Of a DNA stretch of 64,000 nucleotides, positions 1 to 11,820 are shown piece after piece. The stretch is from assembly GCF_964199755.1 (NCBI RefSeq), contig NC_133904.1:496001-560000 (forward strand), given 5' to 3'. The notes under the pieces are model-generated. The model made no database searches, had not been told where the DNA came from, and was given only the letters and a program-made list of their open reading frames with translations. The position numbers and the translations under genes are program-made. The DNA comes from Larus michahellis. Lineage: Eukaryota > Chordata > Aves > Charadriiformes > Laridae. Numbering within the stretch: position 1 is the first letter of the stretch; the number at the start of each line of letters is the position of its first letter.

Positions 1-420
1 CTTCCGTTCTTGTGTATGTTATCACGTCCTGAGCGTTCACCCAGCCCCCCCAACACCCAGTGGGGGCTGAAATTTTACACAAAATGTCATATTTATCGAT
101 GTTTTCAAATGGTGCTTGACGGGCAGAGGTTGGTGCCGCTGCCCGGAGGGTATGGCGCCGCCGGAGCGTCGGGCACGGGCACAGCCCGGAGCTCGCCCCT
201 GCGGTGCCCCCGGGGCCGGTGCGGGGCAAACGCGGGGCTGGGAGCTGCCGCGGGCACCAAGGGAATGAGACACCCGCCGGCGTGATGTGCTCGGAAAGAG
301 CTTGTTGCCAGATATAATGGAAAACGCAGCGGACAAACAGTGTCCAGGACGGAGGGGGGTGGGGATGTTTGTACTTTTTACTCATCTTAATAAATATTTC
401 ATACTGTATCTACAGAGCTG
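1..420 (+). other. Possible 3' UTR end of an upstream gene
   Basis: No convincing coding exon is visible here. The stretch around 300-410 turns AT-rich and contains an AATAAA at 389-394 followed by a T-rich flank, which is what the last part of a plus-strand 3' UTR looks like. In mammals the gene just before AP3S2 in this orientation is ARPIN, so this could be its tail. That is inference from synteny only, because no ARPIN protein sequence is visible in the window. Confidence 0.25.
389..394 (+). terminator. Possible polyadenylation signal AATAAA
   Basis: A canonical AATAAA hexamer lies in an AT-rich context at the end of a moderately GC-rich stretch. No gene body for it lies inside the window, so assignment is uncertain. 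Confidence 0.3.
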
Positions 421-1069
421 GGTTTGTCTATAGCTTTGCCTTTGCTTTGGCAGCACCAAGGGCCAGCTCACGCTCAGGTCGGCTCAAACCACCCCCATCC
501 CCCTTTTCATCACAATCTGCATAATTGCTGCATTCTGCACGCTTTCGTCTTACAGCAAGAAAGTCCTATAAATATACAGAATATTCAGCTGTTGAAATAA
601 TTTGCTTATATGTGTCCCTTGTTGATAATCATAAAATGAAACCAAACCACTCAAGCCCCCATAAATCAAGGCTCGCTCTCTGCAGACGAGTTCTGCAATT
701 ACCCTGACGGGCTTCACAAGCGCGCGCTGAATGGCCAAGGCGTAAAATGGGGAACAACGAGAAGAAATTCTGCGAAGAGGCTGGGCACCACCGACGGAAA
801 AGGCTCTTTCAGTTCTGCCTACGGTTCTGTTCTTCCAGAAACCCGGTGTTTTCCTGGAGGGCAGCCGTGCCACGAACCCCGGCGTGAGGCCGGACGCCCG
901 CGATGAGCTGCTCTGCACGGGGCAGCCCCGGGGGCCGAGGGGTGAACCCCCCCGGGAGCGCGGAGCAGCCAGGGAGGATGCACACCCGCATCGCCGGGGC
1001 ACAGCCCAGGGCAAACCCAGGAGGGCAGCTCCATCCCGGCCTGAGAGCGGTAACTCTCAGACGGCTCCA

Positions 1070-2095
1070 AAAAAACCAAAAGATTGCAATTGGCACAGAG
1101 CTGGGAGATATTAGTGGTGTCCCTCAGGGGTCAATACTTGGTCCAATTTTGTTCAATATATTCATTAATGACCTGGATGAGGGGACAGAGTGTACCCTCA
1201 GCAAGTTTGCTGATGATACCAAGCTGGGAGGGGTGGCCGACACTCCAGAGGGCCGTGCTGCCATCCAGCGTGACCTGGACAGGCTGGAGAGCTAGGCAGA
1301 GAAGAACCTAATGAGGTTCAACAAAAGCAAGTGTAAGGTCCTGCACCTGGGAAGGAAGAATGCCAAGCACCAGTATAGGTTAGGGGCGGACATGCTGGGA
1401 AGCAGCTCTGAGGAGAAGGACCTGGGCGTCCTGGTAGACAGCAAATTATCCATGAGCCAGCAGTGTGCCCTTGTCGCCAAGAAGGCCAATGGCATCCTGG
1501 GCTGCATAGGGAAGACTGTGGCTAGTAGGTCGAGGGAGGTCATTCTCCCCCTCTACTCTGCACTGGTGAGGCCACAACTGGAGTACTGTGTCCCGTTTTG
1601 GGCTCCCCAGTTCAAGAGGGACAGGGAACTACTGGAGAGAGTCCAGCGTAGGGCAACCAAGATGATTATGGGACTGGAGCACCTCCCTTATGAGGAAAGG
1701 CTGAGAGAGCTGGGACTCTTTAGCCTGGAGAAGAGAAGGTTGAGGGGGGACCTGATTAATGTTTACAAGTATCTAAAGGGTGGGTTTAAGGAGGACGGAG
1801 CCAGGCTCTTTCCAATGGTTCCCAGTGACAGGACAAGGGGCAATGGGCACAAGCTAGAACATAGGAAGTTCCGTTCAAATACACGGAAAAACTTCTTTAC
1901 GGTGAGGGTGACAGAGCACTGGAACAGGCTGCCCAGGGAGGGTGCGGAGTCCCCTTCTCTGGAGATTTGCAAGACCCGCCTGGATGCAGCCCTGAGGGAT
2001 GTGCTTTAGGCAATCCTGCTCTAGCAGGGGAGTGGGACTAGATGATCTCTAGAGGTCCCTTCCAACTCTGAAGATTCCGTGATTCCGTGATTAGA
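1070..2095 (+). mobile_element. CR1 LINE, 5'-truncated, 3' end of reverse transcriptase ORF
   Basis: This is a chicken repeat 1 (CR1) non-LTR retroposon copy in plus orientation. Translation in the frame of position 1110 gives typical CR1 reverse transcriptase blocks: [19 protein letters not shown], the FADDTKL catalytic motif near 1204-1224, and then the conserved C-terminal thumb region ([39 protein letters not shown]) ending at a stop at 2007-2009. The frame is open over about 300 codons except for one in-frame TAG at 1293-1295, where CR1 normally has Trp in LES-W-AEKN. The 3' end at about 2075-2093 carries the CR1-type short direct repeat (two copies of ATTCCGTG). It is truncated at the 5' side near 1070 and is not itself mobile. 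The good frame preservation suggests a fairly young insertion. Confidence 0.93.
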
Positions 2096-2174
2096 GTTCA
2101 GGTTTTATGGTGCCTGTGTTTCAGTACTCGAGAGGGGAAAGTCCTCTGTGAGGAAGGGCATGCCCTCTTTTTGT

Positions 2175-2462
2175 AAGGGCATGTAGCGATAGGATGAGGG
2201 GGAACGGCTTCAATCAGGAAGAGGGGAGACTGAGATGAGATATCGGGAAGAAATTGTTGGCTGGGAGGGCGCTGAGCCCCTGGCCCAGGCTGCCCAGAGA
2301 AGCTGTGGCTGCCCCATCCCTGGAGGGGCTCAAGGCCAGGCTGGACGGGGCTTGGAGCAACCTGGGCTGGTGGGAGGTGTCCCTGCCCAGGGCAGGGGGT
2401 GCCACTGGGGGGGCTGTAAGGTCCCTTCCAACACGAACGACTGGGTTTATGATTCTACAGAG
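2175..2462 (+). mobile_element. CR1 LINE 3' tail, second copy
   Basis: This is a short CR1 3' fragment in plus orientation. It holds the characteristic stretch encoding EPLAQAAQRSCGCPIPG followed by the noncoding tail (GGTCCCTTCCAACAC near 2421, then GATTCTAC at 2451-2458). It lies about 80 bp downstream of the other CR1 tail and belongs to a visibly different subfamily, because the C-terminal wording differs. The coding part is too diverged to read through cleanly. It is a separate insertion, older than or of another subfamily from the 1070-2095 copy. Confidence 0.85.
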
Positions 2463-5400
2463 AGCGAGTCCCACAACCCTCATGGATGTGTGTCCCGGCT
2501 GGGAACAGGATCCGACTCCCTGGAATCCCCATCCTTACAACAACAACTAACGCTTCCCAAGAGCGGCCACCGGCCAGGCCAGTCCTGGACACCTCGGACC
2601 CTCCCAGCCAGTCCTGGCCATCTCTGTCCCTCCCGGCCGGGATCAGCACCTCCCCAGCGGGGTCCAGGACGAGCACGGCCGAGCTGCCGTGGGCTGGCAC
2701 CTCCCTGCATCCCCCGCTGGCTCCGCGCCCGAGGGCACGTTATGGCCGAAACCTCTGCTTGGAGTGTCCCGAGCATTCAAACCGGAGCCGCGTCGGCGGG
2801 GACGGGGGGTGTGATGCCGGTGAGGTGTGGGGGAGAGAGGAACTCAGCAAGGGAGGAGGGAAAGGGCCGAAGTGGTGGCAGGTCGCAGGGTGGGAGAACA
2901 GACTGAGGGTGAAGGAAGGGAAAACCAACCAGGGAGTACTTCGAGAATTACAGATCTGAAAGAAAAAAGCAGGGAAAGGACAGAGAGCTCGTTAAAAGCT
3001 GGGTAATACGGACGAGCAATGTCAGGAGAAAGGGCAGCGAGGGGAGAAGTGACCCGGCACCATGGAGCACGGACACGAGACGCAGCTGCTACTGAGAAAC
3101 AGGAAAGATAAATTTAGAGGCCGCCAGCGAGCGCTCTTCCTCCTGCAGCTCTGCCCGTCCTTCCTCCCCCTCCTCTCCCTCATGACCAGGGGCAGGACAT
3201 GGGCTCCAGCCCAGGGTGGCTTCTGCTTGCCAGGGGCAAAGCCCGGCTCCCCGCAGCCCGGTGACCCGGGGACAAGCCCAACCCTGGCGCCGTGGCTCCT
3301 AGGGAAGGACGTCGAAGGCTTCAGCGAGCCCTAGAGATTTCACTTCTGCACCGACTTCTGTTTGTGGCCCCAGCCTGCAATCCCCCACGCAATTCCCCCA
3401 TCTGGCCACGGCAGCTCCCACGCCGCCCAGCAAAGCGCACCTGGGAGCGCAACGCCGATGCAGAAACGTGGTTTCACATCCACAAGACGTGGAAGTAGAA
3501 CAACGGACACGTCCACGTGCTGCCTCCCAGTTAAAACACACTCTTCCCCAAACTGACGTGCGGAGATAAAGCCTCTGAAGGACTGACTGATATTTCCTTC
3601 TTAGTCAAAACCTCTTTGTGTCTGTCATTCGCTGGCGGCGCTGGAGATACCCACGGGTTTGCGTGCCAGGGGGAAGCGTGTTCGTCAGGGGCCCGCAGAA
3701 TGTGCTGAAGAGCAAAGGGGGACAGATGAAGAACAGAGTCTGGATTTTAACTAAATTCACGCGTTTCGGTTGCTCGGCGTCACAGCATCCATGTAAAACA
3801 CACTCGCACTGGAAGTAGCTTTTCTCGCTGCAGCACCGAGGCCCCCGGCCCGTGGGCGCTTCCGAGGGGCAAACACACGTGCACACGTGTGCGCACACGG
3901 GCAGCAGCGGGAGCTGTTGAGCAGGGCCATTTTCAGGCCATTTTTAGGCCGTTTTCAGGCCAGTGCTGCGCCCCATGTTCAGCATCAATAACCCTTTCCC
4001 GGCCCTTTCCAGCCCCCTGCTCTGAGGGTGGGTTTCGGTGCTGCCCCCACCTTCCCCTGCAGCCCCGGACAGGCACCCCCAGCCCCCCCCGTCCCACTCC
4101 CCCCCTCCAGCCTTGGCCGGGGGGTCCTCAGCCCGTGGAGCTGCCTCCGGGTGCTGACAGCCCCGTGGCAGCACCCGCAGCCCCGACCTCCTGCAGGGCT
4201 CCTGTCCCCACCATCGCTCCCGCCCCCGCTCCTGCCACTGCTGCTCCTCCAGAGCCGTAAGGACCCCCGTCGTTAAATGTTCTCCACCAAAATCTCTCTG
4301 CTTGCACGTCTGTCCTCACCAGCGTTTTCCAGGTGTCACCCCCCCAGTGCATCAGACGGATTCTCATCCCCGTGACCCCGACGTGCTGCCACCCCTGGGG
4401 ACGGTCTGTCAGACCCTTCCCTGTCGCTCACGCTGTGACCACCTCCCTGACACCCCCTGCCTGACAACGCTGCGGCATTTCCAGTGGCATGGTCCCTCCC
4501 GCTTCCCCCGGGGAGCAGCATCCCATCCTTCTGCACTGCCACTCATAGCCGCATCCCAAAGCTCTTCACCTGAGCTGCCGGCAGCAACGCCCAGGTCCGA
4601 CTCTTGGTTGATACAGTTAATTTTTAACCTTCTAAGGTGAAGAACAATCACAAATTTTCCTCCTTTGTAGGTTACTACTCAGCTACCCACAGGAAATGTC
4701 ACCGTCACCGCGCTCTGCACCGCGCTGCCCTTTCCCTCCTCTGAGCCTCTCCTGGAGAGCAACTATCACTTTTGGGGGTAAAGCGGGATTTCGCTGATCT
4801 CCCGCGTGAGCTGTGCACTGCTGAGCCGCGCAGGGCCCTGGGGCAAACCCCGGCGCTTCTGCCCCTCACCGCACCGGCAGCTGGGTCCAAACGTACACCG
4901 GTCCCTCCAGAGGCCCCCGGCTCCCGATCCCCCGTCTCACTCCCACAGACCCGCAGAGACCCCGTGTAACTTGTTCGGCCCTCCAGCCTTGAGCAGGACA
5001 TTGTCCCTTTCAAATGAAAAATAACGTGCCTTGGGTTTTTTTTAAAACCCTTTGTACACGGGATGGCCCTGGAGACTCCTGGGCAGACCCCAGGGCTGAG
5101 GATGGACCTGGGTCTGACGCAGCGTCCTGCCCCTGCCCGGCCTCCGCTGCTCCCCGTCACCCCCTTCTCGCTGATTTACCCCGGCAGCAACTTCCTACAG
5201 GTTTTTCTTTGCCCTGCACAAAAGGGTGACCCCGACACTGCCTGTCTCCCTCCGTCCCTCTGCTGAGAAATCAGCCCTGGCCGGAGAAGGAAGGACGGAA
5301 GGGTGGAAGGAAGGAAGGAAGGGTGGGAGATGAGGCTTTTCTTCTCACTTGAGAATGCTCGCAGCGACCCAGGAGACCTGGCATCTAGCAAACAAGTAGG

Positions 5401-7680
5401 CTTCCCCCCCCGGTCACTTCTCCTTTGCTAAAAAACCTACGCTACTTTGTGGAGAACATTGTGCAAGTGTTCAGAGAAGCGGGAGGATGGCGACAGCACA
5501 AAGGCATCGTGGAAGCTCCATGCTCTTGCCAAGAGATTTTTACGCAGGGAGCTTACATGTTGTTCCTACTTGTTTTCGTTAGGAATACTTTACCATCACC
5601 GGGATGATGGACAGAGAGTTGAGAGTAAAGACCACCGTCAGGAAAATTTAAAATCATGTTTCCCCTGCCCCTTAATTTACAGTTTGGGAAAGAAACTGCA
5701 CTAGGTGCGCGTTCTCCCAGCGGGAAGAATCCTGCTCCTGCACCGAAACCCGGGCAGAGGAGAGTGGTGGCTCCAAGGGCTTCTCCAGCACAGACCTCCC
5801 CCCAGCCCACTCCAGCAAAAGCACCATTCCTGGCTGACTTCATGCGTTTCACTCCACTGCACCAGGCCTATTTTGACAGAAATGAGTTTTTTAGGGAACG
5901 CCACGCCTGGACGCTGGTGGGCTGAGCCGGGTCCCTGTCCCAGCGCAAATGTCACCACGACGTGCTGCCATTTGTGGAAGGACCACGGGAGGAGCAGAGC
6001 GGTGCTCGGGCTGCAGGAGGAAATGTGGGACAGCGGGACAAAGGGAAAACGCTCATCATGGGATCACAGTCCTCTGTCCCCAAGGTCAAGCCCTGCGGGA
6101 AGGCTGAGGTACCTCAGCGGGGACCGTGACTCATCCCGAGGGCTCCTTGCCCAGGGCAGGCACAAAGATCCCGGCACATCTCAGCTGCCCAGCACCGTTC
6201 TGCCACCAAACCCCCGCCGCCTCCACGGCGAGCACGGCCCCAGCAGTATCGGGGACATCTCGCGGGTGCCCTCGGTGCGGGTGCAGCACGGCCGGGCCGA
6301 GGACAGGAGCTGCCAGCGCTCGCCCTCCCACGGGAGGGGACGTCATGGGCCAAGGGAAACCCAACGCTGCGGTGGGCAGCGGAGCGGGGGAGCCACGGCA
6401 ATAAAACCGTCCGGAACCCCCTGCTCCCGGCCCACGGGGGACGGCACTGGGCCGTCCCCTCACCTTGGGCCTGGCAGGACACCGAGGACGTGACCCGCTC
6501 AGCTGATGCTAAGGTGACCGTGCTCCAGCAGACGCTGAATCAGAGCCTAATTCTCAACAAAGAATAAACGTAAAATAAATGTAAGGCGTGTAGGCAACAC
6601 TCGCTCACAGGACTTTATGCTGGCACGTTCCTTGCGGTACAAACCCACCGTTTTGCTTATTCCCTAACGTTTCCAGCTGCACAGTAGAGCAGCACGACGT
6701 CTGCGCTCCTCCCTCTCTACACTGCCTTTCCTCAACTAGTTCATAAATGAAAAACCTTCCTTGTGTTGTGGCCCAACAAAACCAGCTAAAAACACTTTCT
6801 CAGAGATTAAACCAAACCCTGCCAGCGTCCAAAGGAACAAGAGGCGACACGCTGCTCGGGCACCGTGGAAGATGCTCCCGCTCCCCCCGCCTCAGGTACC
6901 CGGGTCTGACCCTCCCAGCCGCCTCCCAGGCTTAGGCTGGGAACGTTCCTCGGCGCGTAGCACGGCTCAGGTTACTGTGGTCTAATTTACTATTTTAGGG
7001 GGATATAACGTGATCGCTATTCAAAGGGGGCGTTAATGGAAGCCCACCAGCAGAGAGGAGCCCGGCACAGCTGGGGGTGACCCGGGCTCTGCCCGTGGTG
7101 GCAGGGGCCATGCCGGGCTCCCACGGGGGAAGCTGTGACTCAGGGGCGGGAGCCGGGGACAGGTCACAGCCCTGCGTCCTGCTGCCCAAACCGTGTTTGC
7201 TGGCAAAGCTGCGGCCCCCAAACCGCCCATCAGGAGACGGTGACCCCCAGGGGCTCCAAAGGGATGCTGAGGTGAGGGTCCCTGTTGTGACCTCTCAGGG
7301 GCCTCCCTGGGAAAGCCGTGGGTCTGGGGACTCCCTCCAGCCGGGGACGCGCTGGTACAAAGGCCGAGGCCGGCCCAGAGCAGCACCTGCACAAGCCGGG
7401 GATGGCGGCGTGCGGCGTCGCGAGGCTGGGCTGAGCCAGAGGCGCAAGAAGCCGCCGAGCCGAGGTCGGGAGCGCGGAGCAGAGCAGGAACCCCACGGCA
7501 GAGCCCGGTGGAGCTCATGGCGCTGCTGGGTCCGGGCCCAACGGGAAGACGGGATCCGGGATGCCGCCTTCCACTCCCATCGCTCCCCCTCCTCTGCCCA
7601 CACAGGCTGCTTACAAAGAAACTACTAATGATTGACTAATTAATTAATTATAACTAATTTAACCACCGCATCCTGTTGAT
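2463..7680. other. Intergenic or intronic stretch, no gene recognised
   Basis: About 5.2 kb with no recognisable exon on either strand. The open frames here are short, Pro/Ala/Gly-rich and lack homology that I can recognise, as expected for GC-rich noncoding DNA. A purine-rich GGAA-type repeat lies at 5283-5328, and AT-richer islands lie at about 6540-6700 and 7620-7680. I see nothing else that can be supported. Confidence 0.5.
5283..5328 (+). repeat. GGAA/GGGT purine-rich short tandem repeat
   Basis: The strand is almost purely purine, built from runs of AAGGAAGG with interruptions. It is a simple-sequence tract of about 45 bp. Confidence 0.7.
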
Positions 7681-8442
7681 TAACAGGGAGCTATCAAAAG
7701 GCTGCACAAATGGGGCCCGGGACGAGCCGCCGGCCCTGGCAGGGCAGCAGGAGACGAAGCAGCCCCCGGCCCGGCAGCAGCAGAGCCCCCGGCCCGGTAA
7801 CCTCCCGCGGGGCCATCGGGGGTCCCGGCACCGGGAAACCTCGGGGCGCCTCCGTGGCCGGCGTGGGACAGTGCGGCGTGGGCCCCCCCGGAGTCACCCA
7901 CCCATTTCACTTCACACCCCCGCCCCTGCTGCTGTCGATACGGGGGAGCTCAGCCGGGACACCCACCCCCGGCACGGTCCCCAGCAAACTGTCCCCAAAC
8001 TTCGCCCGCGGCCCCGCGCCGGGGACCCCACGGCTTTGCCCCCCCCTCTCCCCCTCCTCGCCATCAACTCGCCGGCCCGGCCCCCCCCCCCGCCCCCCGC
8101 CGGCCCGGGGCACCCCGGGGTGCCGCTGGGCGACCGTCCCGACACCCACCCGCCCCGTCCCCCTCCGGGCACCCCCACCCAGGCGCGGGGTGTCGTGTCC
8201 CTCCCCCAGCCGCTCCCGGGGCCGCCGCATCCCCCGGGGCCGCCGCGCCCCCTCCCTCCTTCAACAGGTACCGGCCCCGCGGCCGGGCCGGGCCGCCCTC
8301 CCCGGAACTTCCCCGGCCCCGCCACCGCCGGGAAAGTTTGCGAGCGGCCACGGGGAAAAACTTGTCGGCGGGGAGCGGGGTCGGGGGTGGGGGGGGGAAA
8401 GGGGGGGGGCGGCGGACCCACGTGCGGAGCGGGCACCGCCGG

Positions 8443-8448
8443 TGCGTG

Positions 8449-8481
<33 letters not shown>
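8443..8481 (+). repeat. (TG)n microsatellite inside the CpG island
   Basis: A nearly uninterrupted TG dinucleotide tract with one early C interruption, about 19 units, embedded in GC-rich island sequence. Confidence 0.9.
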
Positions 8482-9060
8482 CCCCTTCCCGGTCCCTCCC
8501 GCCGCCATCGCTCCCGTCCCCGCGGCGGGGGGAAGCGGAGGAGAAGGCGGCGACGACTCGGTGTCCCCCGGCTGCGCACCGACGGTCCCCTCCGGTGGAG
8601 TAAGGGGAGGGGGTGGGGTGGGGGGGGCGGTGTGGAGGTCGGGGAGGGGAGGGGGGGGTGGGGGTGGGCGACACGGACACACGGACACACACTCACCGTG
8701 CGCTCCCGCGGCGGCTCCGCGGGGTGCGGGGCGGCGGCGGCTGCGGGCCCGGCGCTGGGTGCGCAGGAAGGAAGAAGGAGGGAATGAGGCAGGGCTGACG
8801 TGAAGGGATGCAAAACAGCTCCTCCTAACTCGGCCGCCGGCGGCCGCCCTTTATCTCCCCGCCGTGCCCCCGCGTCCCCCCCACCGAGTTTCCCCAGCAC
8901 CGACATCCCCCCCCGCCCCGACATCCCCGACATCCCGCTCCCCGGCCTCCCCCGCAGCCGGGTCCGCCCTCGGTACCGCTTGCGGGGAACAAAGCTGCGG
9001 GGCGCGGCTCGTCTGGTGGGAACGGGGTTGGGGGGGAACGGTGGGGATCCCCCTCCTTAC

Positions 9061-9134
9061 GCCGTGCGGGGCCGGTGCGGGCGCGGGGTCGGGCTGGCCA
9101 GCCCGACCCCGCGCCCGCACCGGCCCCGCACGGC
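9061..9134. repeat. Perfect 74-bp palindrome, two 37-bp arms, no spacer
   Basis: Bases 9061-9097 are followed directly by their exact reverse complement at 9098-9134. I checked all 37 pairs by eye and found no mismatch and no loop. The symmetry breaks immediately outside (9060 C against 9135 A). Arms are about 85% GC. Such structure is either a genuine cruciform-prone palindrome or a fold-back error in sequencing or assembly. Confidence 0.9.
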
Positions 9135-9149
9135 ATCTCTTTCACAGCG

Positions 9150-10400
9150 GCCACCCAGGACCCCCAACCCCAGGGGTCATTTTATCCGTGGGATGAGCAC
9201 CCCTTGGGTTTTTGGGGGGTTATTGCCCCATAGAGGGATGCTCCCACGGTGCCCGGAGGAGCCGTGGGCGTCGGGATGGGTGGTGGGACCCCGATTTCCC
9301 GGTGGGCATCGCTCGCCTCCTCCGCGGTGAGGGTGGGTGTACGGGAAAGATCATCCGCGCCCCAGAAAACGTGTGCAGGTTTGTGTCGCACCAGCTGGTG
9401 GACAGACCCCCCCCAAAAAAAGAAAGGGATGAGCAGAATTTGGGATGTTCCAGAAATCTGAGGGTCTTGGGGCGGGGGATGCTCTTTAACCGCCCTGGGG
9501 TTATTCACAGGCAGCGATGGAGGGAGAGGCCAAAGTCCGCCATGGTGGGGCGAGGGACGGGGCTGCGGTGGCAGGAGGTGGCAGGTCCCCAAAAGGAGGG
9601 ACAGGGCCGTGACCCGGCATGGTGAGGGGAGTGGATGGCGACTGCCAAGTGTCTCTCAGCTGGGGATGGGGGACGGGAGCGCTCGCCCCCTTGGCCAGGG
9701 GGGTGAGGGTCTCCTCCTCTTGGGAGAAGGTGTTCGTGAGGGTGGCCAGGATGCGGCTGCTGCGTCGGGAGAGGGAGATTCTTATCTCCATGGAAGCAGG
9801 TGGAGCTGGACAGACTAATCGCAGCAAAGAGTTTGTCTAAAAACGCAGTCCTTTGTCTGGCAGGCACACTTCTGGTTTTCAGTGGGTTTTTGTATTCCCG
9901 GATGAAAATTGGCCTCGCCAGCCCGTTTAAGCTGTCAGTGTGGGTTCTTACGGCTCTCCACACCCGCTGTGTGTCAGAGAGGTGACCAAGCTGTCACCGT
10001 GTTCCTGCTGTCGGGCCGGCCCAGGTGGGAACACTCCCAGAGACCAGCCCCGGTGCTGGGAACCCCCCCTGGACCCCCATTTCTCTCCCGGTGCCTGCCA
10101 TCCCGCCTCGCCCCGGGCGCTGCGCTGAGGACGGGTTTGCCTGCGCCGGTATCTGCAAATATTAAAGGCTCAGAAACGCGGCTGAAGGAATTCTCTCCCC
10201 TAAATTCCCGCAGCGTCCGTTGCGTGCGCCCGGAGCAGGGTGCGGAGCAGGATGCAGAGCCGGGCACATGGCGAGCGCCAGGCGTCAGCGTGGGGAGGCC
10301 CCAGCGCCCGCGGTGGGACCGGGCTCAGTGGCACGGCAGCCCCCATGGGGGCGGCCGAGTGGGGAGCGGCCCCCAGCACCCGCCTGCCGGGAGCAGCCCC
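9150..10400. other. Spacer, no gene recognised
   Basis: No exon with recognisable homology on either strand. Composition falls from island-like to moderate GC near 9800-9960. I see no repeats or elements that I can name. Confidence 0.4.
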
Positions 10401-10410
10401 GCGGCCACCG

Positions 10411-10674
10411 CAGCCAACCGGGACCCGGGAACACGCGGCTGCGTGTCCTCGGCCAATCAGGACGGGGAGACACGAGGCTGCAGCAGGCTCAGCCAATCAG
10501 GACAGGCAGATATGAAGCTGCATCAAGCTCAGCCAATCAGGACGCCAGGCCGGGAGCACCCACAGCCTATCGCAGCAGAGGAACACCCGGTGTCTGCAGA
10601 GGTCTCAGCCAATCAGGTGTGGCGGAGGTGAAGCCCAGCCAATGGCTGTCCCCGAGTGGAGGCCCAGCCAATCG
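10411..10674 (+). promoter_or_regulatory. Array of CCAAT boxes (NF-Y type) in a 40-bp tandem repeat
   Basis: Motifs of the form AGCCAATCAGG or close variants begin at about 10411 (AGCCAACCGG), 10451, 10491, 10531, 10563 (variant CCTATCG), 10606, 10636 and 10665. The first four are spaced exactly 40 bp apart and the surrounding bases (GGAC after the box, AAGCTGCA or AGGCTGCA in the middle) repeat as well, so the array is a degenerate tandem duplication. Later copies are spaced about 30-43 bp. All boxes are in the same orientation. CCAAT followed by CAG/CGG is the established NF-Y recognition sequence, and multiple boxes at spacings near 30-40 bp are typical of strong NF-Y promoters. It lies 2.2 kb upstream of the AP3S2 start codon, and its target is unknown. 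Confidence 0.75.
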
Positions 10675-10689
10675 CTCTCCCTCAGCGGA

Positions 10690-11820
10690 GGCCGGTGCCT
10701 CCCGCCGTCCCGGAGGCCGTCGCGGGGAGGTGTCTGTGGGGACGTCCCACCTGGACCCTGCCGGGGGACGGTGCCACCTGGGGACGTCTGCCCAGGGCCG
10801 GGGGGGGTGTCTCCATCCCCGCAGACACCCCCAGCCCCGCCGTGGCCACTGGCTCTGGGTGACGCTGCTGCAGCCAGGCCTGGGGCAGGGGACCTTAGGG
10901 GTCCCCTTTACCTCCCGCGGCCTTCAGCCTCCAGCGAGAGGGGCTCTGCAACCAGCAGGGTGGGCTCGGTGGCCAGAAGAGCTGAGAACACGAGATTTCC
11001 TTGCTGCCGTTGAAGCTGATTTTGTGATTTCTCGACCCATAACGCCCACAGGCAGCAGCAGATGGTGGCCATCTCTTTTTGCAGACACCTGAAGTTCTTC
11101 CCCTCTCCTTTCCTTGCGAGCCAAGGACTTGGGCATCTTGTCATTCTCCTTGCTCCCTCCTGGCACCCCCTAAATGTCCCCTGGTGAAGTGCAGGGTCCC
11201 ACCCTGGTCACTGTTGGAGCTCCCCCGTGCTCAGCAGACCAGGGACGGCCACGCTTGGCGGATACCTGCCCTTCGCGCCCCCAAGTCCTCCCGCAGGGCG
11301 GCCCCCGCACGTTTCTGCCGAATCTCAGCTTGTTGGCTTCGGACGACATCTTTAACTCCTCAGGATGGGTTTGCACCCAGGGCCCGTCCTGCCGCCACCT
11401 CGGGCCCGTCCTGGCTCGATGCCGCCCACCGCGTTGGTGACCCCGTGCTCTGCTCCAGGTCCTCAGGGAGACACAGGCAACGAGGAGTCCCTTGCCACTC
11501 GTGACTTGGACACGCCATGGTCTTTAGATTGTACCCGACCTGCTTGTGCCGTTTCTCCACACAGATCTGGGATCCTGCGCCCTTCGCTCCTGCTTGTCCA
11601 GTTCCTGCTCCTCAAAAAGCACCCGGTGCAGCTGCGGGCGTCTGTGATCCCTTCTCCCCTCCCTCTCCAGAACAACCCTCGAGCAGAGGGAGTTATGCAG
11701 AGATCTGCCACTGGTGGTGCCCACGCAGGCAGCGTCCCGGCGGGTCACGGGCTCCGGTGGGACCCCTCACCGGGAGGAACTGCTCGGTGCTGGGACAGCC
11801 CTAGGCCGGCAGCCCCATGA
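10690..11820. other. Spacer upstream of AP3S2, no gene recognised
   Basis: Moderate-GC DNA with no recognised exon, repeat or motif cluster. Open frames on both strands are short or low complexity. Confidence 0.4.

Larger units (their letters stand above)
7690..9150. promoter_or_regulatory. CpG island with no assigned gene
   Basis: This block of about 1.4 kb is extremely GC-rich with dense CpG, long C and G runs and GC boxes, bounded by AT-richer DNA on both sides (TTAATTAATTA near 7638; lower GC after 9150). This is the composition of an avian CpG-island promoter. No start codon with recognisable downstream protein was found on either strand, and the long open frames are low-complexity Pro/Gly/Arg translations of GC-rich DNA. 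By human synteny it might serve a noncoding first exon of a gene lying to the left, such as ZNF710 or ARPIN, but nothing in the sequence proves that. Confidence 0.55.

Noticed and set aside
7676-8803. Long open frame of about 375 codons and several overlapping ones in the CpG island
   Set aside because: All frames on both strands stay open because stop codons are rare in this composition; the products are Pro/Gly/Arg low complexity with no domain.
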